A DNA stretch of 64,000 nt from Polaribacter filamentus. GTDB taxonomy: Bacteria; Bacteroidota; Bacteroidia; Flavobacteriales; Flavobacteriaceae. Shown here in pieces: positions 43,919-51,688 of this stretch; position 1 is the stretch's first letter; each line of letters begins with the position of its first letter. The position numbers were made by a program, and so were the translations under genes. The DNA lies in the NCBI RefSeq assembly GCF_002943715.1, contig NZ_MQUA01000013.1, forward strand, positions 186,001 to 250,000, written 5' to 3'. Under the pieces are notes generated by a model, which searched no databases, was not told where the DNA came from, and saw nothing but the letters and a program-made list of their open reading frames with translations.

Positions 43919-45832
43919 TTACTTAATCAATTCGTAAGATCTTTTAATAAAACTTGTTAACTCTTTACCATGTAAAAGGTTTTGAGATAATTTAGCCAAA
44001 TCAAAAGCTTGAGAAATTAAGTGTTTTTGTTCGTTTACATCTTTACTATTTAAGATGTTAGAAATTAACGGACTATTGGTGTTTACTACCAAATTATACA
44101 TGTCTGGAAAATTACCCATTCCCATCATTCCGCCACCACCGCCAGATGCTTGCATTTCTTTCATTCTACGCATAAATTCGGGAACCGTAATAATAAATGG
44201 TGAAGCATCAGAATCCATCGCTTCTAATTGAACTGTATATGCTTCAGAAGCAATTGCAGTTTCAATAATTGGCTTTAAAGTAGTTTTTTCTTCTTCGGAT
44301 AATTTAGAAATTGCAGTTTCGTCTTTTTTGATTAAATTATCAATAAAATCAGAATCTACTCTTGTAAATTTTACTTTTGCATCTCCACCTTCTAATTTTT
44401 GCATTAAATGTGAAATAATAGGAGAATCTAAAATAACAACTTCATATCCTTTTGCAGTTGCATCTTCGATATAACTGTGTTGTGCATCTTTGTTTGAAGC
44501 ATATAAAATAACGTGATTACCGTCTTTATCAGTTTGATTGTCTTTTGTTTTTTCAAGCAATTCATCAAACGTAAAATAAGTGTCTGCAACTGTTGGGTAC
44601 AAAGCAAATTTCTTAGCTTTATCAAAGAATTTATCTTCGGATAACATTCCGTATTCAATAATTACTTTAATATCGTTCCATTTTTTCTCAAAATCTTCAC
44701 GATTATTTTTGAATAAAGTGATTAATTTATCAGCTACTTTTTTAGTGATGTAACCGGATATTTTTTTAACAGCGCCGTCTGCTTGTAAATAAGAACGAGA
44801 AACGTTTAAAGGAATGTCTGGAGAATCAATAACACCCTTTAACATTTGTAAAAAGTCTGGCACAATTCCTTCAACATTATCCGTTACATATACTTGGTTT
44901 TGATACAATTGAATTTTATCCTTTTGCATATCCATTGAAGTACTTAACTTAGGAAAGAATAAAATTCCGGTTAAGTTAAAAGGGTAATCAACATTTAAAT
45001 GAATGTGAAATAAAGATTCTTCAAATTGCCTTGGATACAATTCTCTGTAAAAATTATTGTAATCTTCATCATTTAAATCTGCAGGCGCTTTGGTCCAAGC
45101 AGGATTTGTATTGTTGATGATATTATCTACATCAATTTTTTTGTGAGGTTCTGTAGTTTCTTTTCCGTCTTTATCTGAAGTAGTTTGAGGCGTAAAATCA
45201 GGATCGTTTACTTTTTTAGTTCCAAATTTAATTGGTACTTGATTAAAACGATTGTATTTGTTTAATAAACCTTTAATTTTATCTTCTTTTAAAAACTCTA
45301 AAGAATCTTCTGCAAGGTGCAAAACAATTTCTGTTCCTCTGTCTTTTTTGTCATGTTCAACCAAGGTGTATTCTGGAGAACCATCACAAGTCCAATGAGC
45401 AGCAGCATCTTCTTTAAAAGATTTTGTAAAAATATCTACTTTGGCAGCAACCATAAAAGCGGAGTAAAAACCTAATCCAAAATGACCGATTACGCCAGTT
45501 TCGTTTTTATCGTCTTTATATTTTTCTAAAAATTCTTCAGCACCAGAAAATGCAATTTGGTTGATGTATTTTTCAACTTCATCCATGGTCATTCCTAAAC
45601 CCTGATCTTTAATTGTTAGGGTTTTAGCTTCTTTGTTGATGCTGATTTCAATTTTAGCATCGCCTAATTCTGTATTAGCTTCACCAATAGAAATAAGGTG
45701 TTTTAGTTTCGTTGTAGCATCTGTTCCGTTCGAAATCAATTCACGTAAAAATATTTCGTGATCAGAATACAAGAACTTTTTAATCAGTGGAAAAATATTT
45801 TCTACCGATACATTAATATTTCCTTTTGCCAT
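43919..45832 (-). CDS. htpG: molecular chaperone HtpG (Hsp90)
   Basis: The 637-residue ATP-dependent dimeric chaperone has the GHKL N-terminal domain with ELISNGTDA, DQGLGMTMDEV and GHFGLGFYSAFMVA, the middle domain (RELYPRQFEESLFHIHLNVDYPF, split by function; VYVTDN...), and the C-terminal dimerisation domain. SGGGGGMMGMGNF is a Gly-rich insertion in the C-terminal domain, common in Bacteroidetes. It has its own terminator; the Crp/Fnr gene is divergent, about 120 bases away. Confidence 0.95.
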   Translation of the reverse strand: MAKGNINVSVENIFPLIKKFLYSDHEIFLRELISNGTDATTKLKHLISIGEANTELGDAKIEISINKEAKTLTIKDQGLGMTMDEVEKYINQIAFSGAEEFLEKYKDDKNETGVIGHFGLGFYSAFMVAAKVDIFTKSFKEDAAAHWTCDGSPEYTLVEHDKKDRGTEIVLHLAEDSLEFLKEDKIKGLLNKYNRFNQVPIKFGTKKVNDPDFTPQTTSDKDGKETTEPHKKIDVDNIINNTNPAWTKAPADLNDEDYNNFYRELYPRQFEESLFHIHLNVDYPFNLTGILFFPKLSTSMDMQKDKIQLYQNQVYVTDNVEGIVPDFLQMLKGVIDSPDIPLNVSRSYLQADGAVKKISGYITKKVADKLITLFKNNREDFEKKWNDIKVIIEYGMLSEDKFFDKAKKFALYPTVADTYFTFDELLEKTKDNQTDKDGNHVILYASNKDAQHSYIEDATAKGYEVVILDSPIISHLMQKLEGGDAKVKFTRVDSDFIDNLIKKDETAISKLSEEEKTTLKPIIETAIASEAYTVQLEAMDSDASPFIITVPEFMRRMKEMQASGGGGGMMGMGNFPDMYNLVVNTNSPLISNILNSKDVNEQKHLISQAFDLAKLSQNLLHGKELTSFIKRSYELIK

Positions 45833-45951
45833 TTTATAAATGTTTTGTTTAAATTTATTTTTATATTTAACTTTTAGTCAATAAAAATGCCAAATCAATA
45901 TTTCTGACAAGTTGACATTGCTAATGAAATAAAAAATATATATTTACATAT

Positions 45952-46563
45952 ATGATTAGTAACGATAATAAATTTTTATTCAAAAAATTTAAAGAAATTT
46001 TGCCTGAATTTTCAGATGAAGATATTTACTCTTTTTTAGAAATTTGTACCTTTAAAAGACTTAAAAATAAAGCAGTAATAATTGAGCCTAACCAAAAATC
46101 TTCGTTGGTTTTTTTTATATTAAAAGGTGTTATTAGAGGTTATTTAACAAATACAGATGGGGTAGAGAAAAGTGTTTTTTTAAGACCTGCTTCCACAATC
46201 ATAGGAGCACCTGATGCATTTTTGGATAATAAAATTTCTAAATATACTTTTGAAGTAATAGGAGATACAGAATTATTGGTTTTTGAATTTAGCGACTTTG
46301 AAAAATTAACCTTAAAAAGCACAAATATTTTAAAGTTTCTTTTATCCTCTTATAAAGAGATGATACAAACCTTACTTTATAGATTAGAATCTATGATCGA
46401 TAAAACGCCCGAGCAGCGTTATAAAGATCTGTTAGATAAAAGGCCTGAGCTTTTTGAAACAGCGTATCATAAAGACATTGCTAGTTATTTAGGAATTACT
46501 CCAGTTTCCCTTTCTAGAATAATTAGCAGAAGAATAGAAAAAAAATATCTTAATATTTTATAA
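45952..46563 (+). CDS. Crp/Fnr-family transcriptional regulator
   Basis: The 203-residue protein has an N-terminal cyclic-nucleotide-binding-like domain (LVFFILKGVIRGYLT, PASTIIGAPDAF) and a C-terminal winged HTH with TPEQRYKDLLDKRPELF and IASYLGITPVSLSRIISRR, typical of Bacteroidetes Crp-like proteins. No Cys cluster, so not an Fnr-type iron-sulfur sensor. IS982 copy 2 is inserted 24 bases after its stop; it did not break the gene. It stands next to the lipid cluster and could regulate it, but nothing shows this. Confidence 0.85.
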   Translation: MISNDNKFLFKKFKEILPEFSDEDIYSFLEICTFKRLKNKAVIIEPNQKSSLVFFILKGVIRGYLTNTDGVEKSVFLRPASTIIGAPDAFLDNKISKYTFEVIGDTELLVFEFSDFEKLTLKSTNILKFLLSSYKEMIQTLLYRLESMIDKTPEQRYKDLLDKRPELFETAYHKDIASYLGITPVSLSRIISRRIEKKYLNIL

Positions 46564-46580
46564 GCTTTATGAGGAAGAAT

Positions 46581-46587
46581 TAAAAGT
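46581..46587. repeat. left target-site duplicate of IS982 copy 2 (taaaagt)
   Basis: Repeated directly after the element at 47570-47576. Confidence 0.85.
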
Positions 46588-47569
46588 ACCCGTTGTGCAT
46601 TTAAACAATATTGACTTTTAAATTGTTTATATTCCTATTAAAAACAAATTTGTTAATGTATTGAATGATAGTTAGTGCTGTTAATTTTGAGAGAATTCTT
46701 GTCTTAAAACCTTCAAAAGTTTTCGCATAATTATTCCGTATTTTAAACTGGTCACAAAGTTGAGAAAACAAGGTCTCAATTCGTTTTCTTTTCTTCCTAA
46801 AAATATACGTTTGTTTTTTGTAATTCTGTTGATTTTTACGCATTGGAACTTCTAATTTAATTTGTTTACTCTCAAATAAATCTAACTGATAGTCCGCACT
46901 TAGGTATCCTTTGTCCCCTAAAACCACACAGTTATTAAACTGATTTTTAATGTCTTTTAAATAATGAATATCATGTACAGAAGCTTTGCTAATATCAAAA
47001 CTTTTAAACACGCCATCAATAGAACAAACAGCATGTATTTTATAGCCATAATAATGCATGTTTTGACTAGCACAATAACCTCTATTTGGGGCTGAATAAA
47101 AGTACTCTTTACAAACTTTACTTCTCCCGCTTCTTGAGAGTTTTACAATCTCCAAAGGCATACTATCTACTACATAATAGTTTTCAAACTCCGTGAACTT
47201 ATTGGAGAGTTGAGTTCTTATAAATTCAATGGCAAAAAATAATTTTCGCTTCCGTTTATTGTAAACTGATCGCTCTATTTTAGCAAACAAATATTCTGGA
47301 ATATCCCGAAACAACTGACATTCACTGTCTATACCCATATATTCTGCTGTTAAATTCATAGCGATTAATTCAATGTCTTTTAGTTTTGGTTTCCTGTTTT
47401 GACGTAAAAATTGTTCCTTTTCTGTAATTGTGGCTAAGACTTCTAAAATTTTATCGTAATTTGCTCTAAAGTTATTCATCGTATTTAATCGATTGATTGT
47501 CAATTAAATATACGACTTTTAATAGTCAAATGAATAACTTTTTTTAACTATTTATAATGCACAACGGGT
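46588..47569 (-). mobile_element. IS982-family insertion sequence, copy 2 (982 bp)
   Basis: Same terminal repeats ACCCGTTGTGCATT / AATGCACAACGGGT and the same 982-base length as copy 1, with no difference noticed by eye. The flanking duplicate here is 7 bases (taaaagt at 46581-46587 and 47570-47576), while copy 1 has 8; variable duplication is known in this family. The element lies between the Crp/Fnr gene and the lipid cluster. Confidence 0.95.
46601..47503 (-). CDS. IS982-family transposase (copy 2)
   Basis: Protein identical to that of copy 1 over all 300 residues, with the same Asp113, Asp197, Glu243 triad. Same orientation as copy 1 relative to the window, so the two elements are direct repeats about 31.6 kb apart. 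Confidence 0.95.
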   Translation of the reverse strand: MTINRLNTMNNFRANYDKILEVLATITEKEQFLRQNRKPKLKDIELIAMNLTAEYMGIDSECQLFRDIPEYLFAKIERSVYNKRKRKLFFAIEFIRTQLSNKFTEFENYYVVDSMPLEIVKLSRSGRSKVCKEYFYSAPNRGYCASQNMHYYGYKIHAVCSIDGVFKSFDISKASVHDIHYLKDIKNQFNNCVVLGDKGYLSADYQLDLFESKQIKLEVPMRKNQQNYKKQTYIFRKKRKRIETLFSQLCDQFKIRNNYAKTFEGFKTRILSKLTALTIIQYINKFVFNRNINNLKVNIV

Positions 47570-47576
47570 TAAAAGT
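47570..47576. repeat. right target-site duplicate of IS982 copy 2 (taaaagt)
   Basis: Matches 46581-46587. Confidence 0.85.
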
Positions 47577-47583
47577 ATAAAGG

Positions 47584-47708
47584 CCTTTATATAAATCTTA
47601 ACAATTGTAAACTTTTTTTAAGAACTATTGTTTTAGATTTCGCACTTATTATTTTATTATTAATGCACAATAGTTGCCATTATTATATGTAATTCAATTT
47701 TTTATGAG
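47584..47708. repeat. 125-base direct repeat, copy A (upstream region of the alpha/beta hydrolase)
   Basis: This block, ending at the ATG (47704) plus two bases, is repeated at 49777-49901 before the MBL gene with about nine substitutions and no gaps. It starts eight bases after the IS982 duplicate. It must hold the leader and probably the promoter of the hydrolase gene. Confidence 0.9.
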
Positions 47709-48507
47709 GAAGAATTTTATTATAATACTTTTTATAGTCCCGATATTTATTTTTTTAGGACTCTACTTTTTTCAGGAAAAATTAATTTTTAAACCGACTA
47801 AATTAGCTGAAAATTATAAATTTCAGTTCGATGAAAAGTTTGAAGAAATTAATATTTTAGTTGATAATAAAATCACACTAAATGGCCTTCTTTTTAGAAG
47901 TGCAGCTAAAAAAGGAATTGTATTATCTTTTCATGGGAATAAGGGGGATTTATCTGTAATAGGCAAGAGATCTGGTCTATTTACAGAAAATGGTTATGAT
48001 GTTTTGTATATCAATTACCGAGGATATGGTAAAAGCTCTGGTACTATTAAAAGCGAAAGCCAATTATTAAAAGATGCACAAATAGTTTATGATTCATTAA
48101 AAAAGGAATACAAAGAATCTCAAATAATACTTTTTGGTATTTCGATAGGAAGTGGTATTGCTACCTATTTAGCGGCTCATAATACCCCACATTCATTAAT
48201 CTTAACGGCTCCATACTCTAGCTTTAAAAAAGTGCTAAAAGAAAAACTTCCTTTTGTCCCTGGTTTTATTTGGAAGTATGAATTAAACACAAACAAAAGA
48301 CTTCAAAAAGTAAACTGTCCAATAAGCATCTTTCATGGAAAAGAGGACTCAGTTTTTTCTTTTAAACATGCTCAGACTTTAAAAGAAAATCATCCAAGAA
48401 TACATCTTTATGAATTCGAAAAATATGGGCACACAAACTTTTTAGAAAGTAATATATTTAAAAAACATATTATTTTCGAAATAAATAGAAACTCGTTAAA
48501 AAAATAA
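47704..48507 (+). CDS. membrane-anchored alpha/beta hydrolase
   Basis: The start is taken as the ATG at 47704 because the upstream TTG frame lies inside the repeated leader and is not conserved as protein. The ~267-residue product has one N-terminal hydrophobic segment (IILFIVPIFIFLGLYFF) and the hydrolase core: LSFHGNKGD, nucleophile motif GISIGSG, Asp in GKEDSVF and His in YGHTNF. This resembles BEM46/ABHD13-like lipases or thioesterases. It is six bases before the AGMO-like gene, suggesting a paired role in lipid cleavage. Confidence 0.85.
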   Translation: MRKNFIIILFIVPIFIFLGLYFFQEKLIFKPTKLAENYKFQFDEKFEEINILVDNKITLNGLLFRSAAKKGIVLSFHGNKGDLSVIGKRSGLFTENGYDVLYINYRGYGKSSGTIKSESQLLKDAQIVYDSLKKEYKESQIILFGISIGSGIATYLAAHNTPHSLILTAPYSSFKKVLKEKLPFVPGFIWKYELNTNKRLQKVNCPISIFHGKEDSVFSFKHAQTLKENHPRIHLYEFEKYGHTNFLESNIFKKHIIFEINRNSLKK

Positions 48508-48513
48508 TATCTT

Positions 48514-49773
48514 ATGGAGGCATATGCAAATCTTTTAATTATCGTAATTTTAGTAATACTTAGCTTAGTTATTGTAGAGGCACTTTATGCCTATTTTGTA
48601 AAAAAAATTAAGCTTAGAACAATGGATATGATTACTAGTTTAAGTGCTGGAATGACAAATATATTAAAAAATGTTTTAGGACTAACTGTTGTCATTTTTG
48701 GATACAAACACTTATTTATCCAGTTTGCAATTGCTCCTTTAGATATTCAATGGCACACATATATAATCGCCATAGTTGCATTAGATTTTGCTACCTATTG
48801 GCATCATAGATTAGCTCATAGAGTTAATATCTTTTGGAACAGGCATGTAATTCATCACTCAGGTGAAGAATTTAATATTGCTACCGGATTACGCCAATCT
48901 GTTTCAAAGTTTGTAAATATAGCCGTATTCTTTTTATTTCCTGCGGCATTATTAGGGGTTCCAACTGAAGTAATTATTATGGTTACGCCGCTTCACTTAT
49001 TTATACAAATTTGGTATCATACAACGCATATAGGGAAATTAGGATGGTTAGAGTACATTATAGTAACACCATCACAACATAGAGTCCATCATGCATTAAA
49101 TAAAATTTATATGGACAAAAACATGTCGCCAGTATTTTGTGTTTGGGATCGACTGTTTGGAACTTTTCAAGAAGAATTAGATGAAGAGCCATGTATATAT
49201 GGAGTTACTAGGCAAGTAAATACTTGGAATCCAATTCTTATTAATTTAGCTCATTTATGGTTGCTAATTAAAGATGCTTGGAGAGCAAAGAGTTGGTTAG
49301 ATAAGTTAAGAATTTGGTTTATGCCAACAGGATGGAGACCTGCTGATGTTAAAGAGAAGTATCCAATTACTTCTGCAGATCCCAGAAATTTTGTCAAGTA
49401 TGATACAGAAGCTTCTTCTTTGTTAAAAGCATGGTCTTGGGTTCAGATTTGTATGCTAATCGGTATGACATTTCACTTATTATATGCTATTGCCAAAATA
49501 GGAAATCCAGATATCTTTATCTATGGGGTATTCTTGTTTTTTATGGTTTATTGTTTTACGTCATTAATGGATAGAAATCGCAATTCTATATGGATGGAAT
49601 TAGTGAAATCAATTTTTGGTTTAGCTATTATCTATCGTATGGGAAGCTGGTTTGGACTAGATGAAATTATAAATGGAGGTACTATTTTTATGATAATATA
49701 TCTTATTGCTTCAGTATTTGTTGTTGGGTATTTTGTTTTTTATGAAATTGGAAAGGGAAAATTAAAAGCATAA
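48514..49773 (+). CDS. alkylglycerol monooxygenase-like membrane hydroxylase (sterol desaturase superfamily)
   Basis: The 419-residue protein is a multi-pass membrane di-iron hydroxylase. The His boxes are HHRLAH (97-102), HVIHH (111-115) and HRVHH (189-193). The sequence around them, NIATGLRQSV (residues ~121-130), VTPSQHRVHHALNK, DKNMSPVFCVWDRLFGTF and the following ITRQVNTWNP region, resembles animal alkylglycerol monooxygenase (TMEM195), which hydroxylates the ether-linked alkyl chain of alkylglycerols to release a fatty aldehyde. A C-terminal multi-helix domain (about 305-419) follows, as in that family. It directly follows the hydrolase gene and is part of the lipid cluster with a fatty-aldehyde-type dehydrogenase. 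Substrate is inferred only. Confidence 0.8.
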   Translation: MEAYANLLIIVILVILSLVIVEALYAYFVKKIKLRTMDMITSLSAGMTNILKNVLGLTVVIFGYKHLFIQFAIAPLDIQWHTYIIAIVALDFATYWHHRLAHRVNIFWNRHVIHHSGEEFNIATGLRQSVSKFVNIAVFFLFPAALLGVPTEVIIMVTPLHLFIQIWYHTTHIGKLGWLEYIIVTPSQHRVHHALNKIYMDKNMSPVFCVWDRLFGTFQEELDEEPCIYGVTRQVNTWNPILINLAHLWLLIKDAWRAKSWLDKLRIWFMPTGWRPADVKEKYPITSADPRNFVKYDTEASSLLKAWSWVQICMLIGMTFHLLYAIAKIGNPDIFIYGVFLFFMVYCFTSLMDRNRNSIWMELVKSIFGLAIIYRMGSWFGLDEIINGGTIFMIIYLIASVFVVGYFVFYEIGKGKLKA

Positions 49774-49776
49774 AAA

Positions 49777-49901
49777 CCTTTATATAAATCTTAACAATTG
49801 TAAACTTTTTTTAAGAACTAATGTATTAGATTTCGAACTTATTATTTTAATAATAATGCAAAGTAGTTGCCATTATTATGTGTAATTCGATTTTTTATGA
49901 G
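49777..49901. repeat. 125-base direct repeat, copy B (upstream region of the MBL gene)
   Basis: Copy of 47584-47708, about 93% identical, same length, ending at the same position relative to the ATG (49897). Copies A and B bracket the hydrolase/AGMO-like pair, so recombination would remove exactly that pair. Confidence 0.9.
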
Positions 49902-51626
49902 TATTAATTTATTAAAAGAAGAAAAATACTTCATTTCTATTGCATTTTTAGCGTTTTTATTCTTGTTTTCTTGCAAAACAGAAACAAAAACAGAAGTAGC
50001 TTTTAATAACAAAGTTTTATCTAATAATGACGTATTAGAGCACTCTAAAGAATTTGAAGAGCAGATTATAAAATTAACAGATAATATTTATGTTGCTGTA
50101 GGTTTTGGTTTGGCAAATTCTATTTTAATAGAAGGTAAAGACGGTGTTATAATTGTAGCTTGTTTAGAGTCTGAAAAAACAGCATCTAGAGTTAAAGAAG
50201 CTTTTAATAAAATTACAACAAAACCCGTAAAAGCAATTATTTACACACATTTTCATCCAAATCATACATTTGGCGCAGAAACAATGGCAGGAGATGATAA
50301 TCCTAAAATTTATGCGCATAGCACAACACAAGCACACATAGAAAAACTAGTAAATGTAATTCGACCAATCATAACAAAAAGAAGTTATAGAATGTTTGGT
50401 AATTTTTTGAATGATGAAGAATTAGTAAACGCGGGTATTGGTCCTTTTTTAGGGTTAGATGAAGAGGTTCGTTGGGGGTAATTAAGCCCACACATACTTT
50501 TGAAGATGAATTAACAATTGAAGAGGCGGGTATAAAATTAAAATTAGTACATGCTCCGGGAGAAACAGATGATCAATTATTTGTTTGGATTGATGATAAG
50601 AAAATTTTATTACCAGGAGATAATATTTATAAAACCTTTCCAAATCTCTATACAATTAGAGGAACCTCTTATAGAGACATAAAAAAATGGTCATCAAGTA
50701 TTGATAAGATGCGATATTTAAATCCAGAAATTATAATACCAAGTCACACTAAACCCATAAAACAAAAAGATACAATTCGGAAAATATTGACTAATTATAG
50801 GGATGCTATTCAGTTTGTACATGATCAGACGATTAGAAATATAAATTTAGGTTTAATGCCAGACGAAATTGCTGAAAAAGTAATTTTACCAACTCATTTA
50901 TCCAATTCGCCTTATTTAAAAGAGTTTTATAGTAAAGTAAATTGGTCTGTCAAATCTGTATTTGCTCGTTCTTTAGGTTTATTTGATGGAAACCCATCAA
51001 CCTTATTGCCTTTACCTTTAAAAGAGAAAACAGCAAAAATAATTGAATTAGCAGGTGGTTTTGATGTTCTAAAGCAAACAACTGTAGCAGCTTTTACTAA
51101 TAAAAATTATCAATGGTCTTTGGAGTTGACAGACTATCTTTTAAAAATTGCTCCAAAAGATAATGAAGTATTAGAGTTAAGGTACAATAGCCTAATAAAA
51201 CTAGGAGGGTCAAATTCAAATCCAAATGCTAGGCACTATTATTTAACAAGCGCATTAGAATTAAAAGTTTTAGAGATGAAGTTACGACCTGCAACAGGTA
51301 AAATTGCAGAACAATTAACTCTAAAATCAACCTTTGATGGAATGGTAGTAAGCCTTATACCAGAAAAAAGCATTTATGAAAATAAAAAAGTTAATTTCTT
51401 TTTTCCAGACATAAAAGAAAAGTGGTCTGTACAAGTTAGATATGGTATCGCAGAAATTCAATCTTTTAATGTTAATGATGCAGATATCTTTTTAGAAATT
51501 AATTCTAAAGACTGGAAGAAATTAGCATCAGGTGTAGATGGCGGTATTGAAAGTTACTTCTCTGGAAATATGAATTTTAAAAAAAGAAATCTACTTACTT
51601 TTAAAAGCTTTTTCGACTATGTTTAA
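49897..51626 (+). pseudogene. alkylsulfatase-type metallo-beta-lactamase lipoprotein, frameshifted and metal site altered
   Basis: The ~576-residue product resembles SdsA1-type alkylsulfatases: MBL domain, dimerisation domain and SCP2-like C-terminal domain. A lipobox (LFLFSC, Cys26) anchors it. The zinc motif reads HFHPNH at residues 108-113 where HxHxDH is standard, and the preceding core strand reads VACLES where V-D-T is usual. At 50475-50479 a run of five Gs should be six; the frame changes there and resumes as GVIKPTHTFEDEL. The rest (to 51626) is open, with HAPGETDDQLFVW and LPGDNIY. The indel alone could be an error, but the lost metal Asp supports real decay. It follows repeat copy B and precedes the TonB receptor. 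Confidence 0.75.
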
Positions 51627-51681
51627 AAATTAACTAAATAATTAACCCAAAATTAACTAAATAATTAACCAAAATTAACTT
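51626..51681. repeat. 22-base direct repeat pair plus partial copy before the TonB receptor gene
   Basis: 51626-51647 and 51649-51670 are identical 22-mers (aaaattaactaaataattaacc) is shown here as aaaattaacta plus aataattaacc; a third partial copy follows. They fill the 62-base gap before the TonB receptor ATG. Confidence 0.7.
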
Positions 51682-51688
51682 AAATCAG

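Noticed and set aside
15009..47569. Composite transposon bounded by the two IS982 copies
   Set aside because: The enclosed 31 kb holds essential housekeeping genes in conserved flavobacterial order, and each copy has its own target duplication.
47674..47703. TTG-started N-terminal extension of the hydrolase (and its twin at 49867)
   Set aside because: It lies in the repeated leader, and the copies differ at non-synonymous positions, so it is not under protein selection; the ATGs at 47704 and 49897 are preferred.
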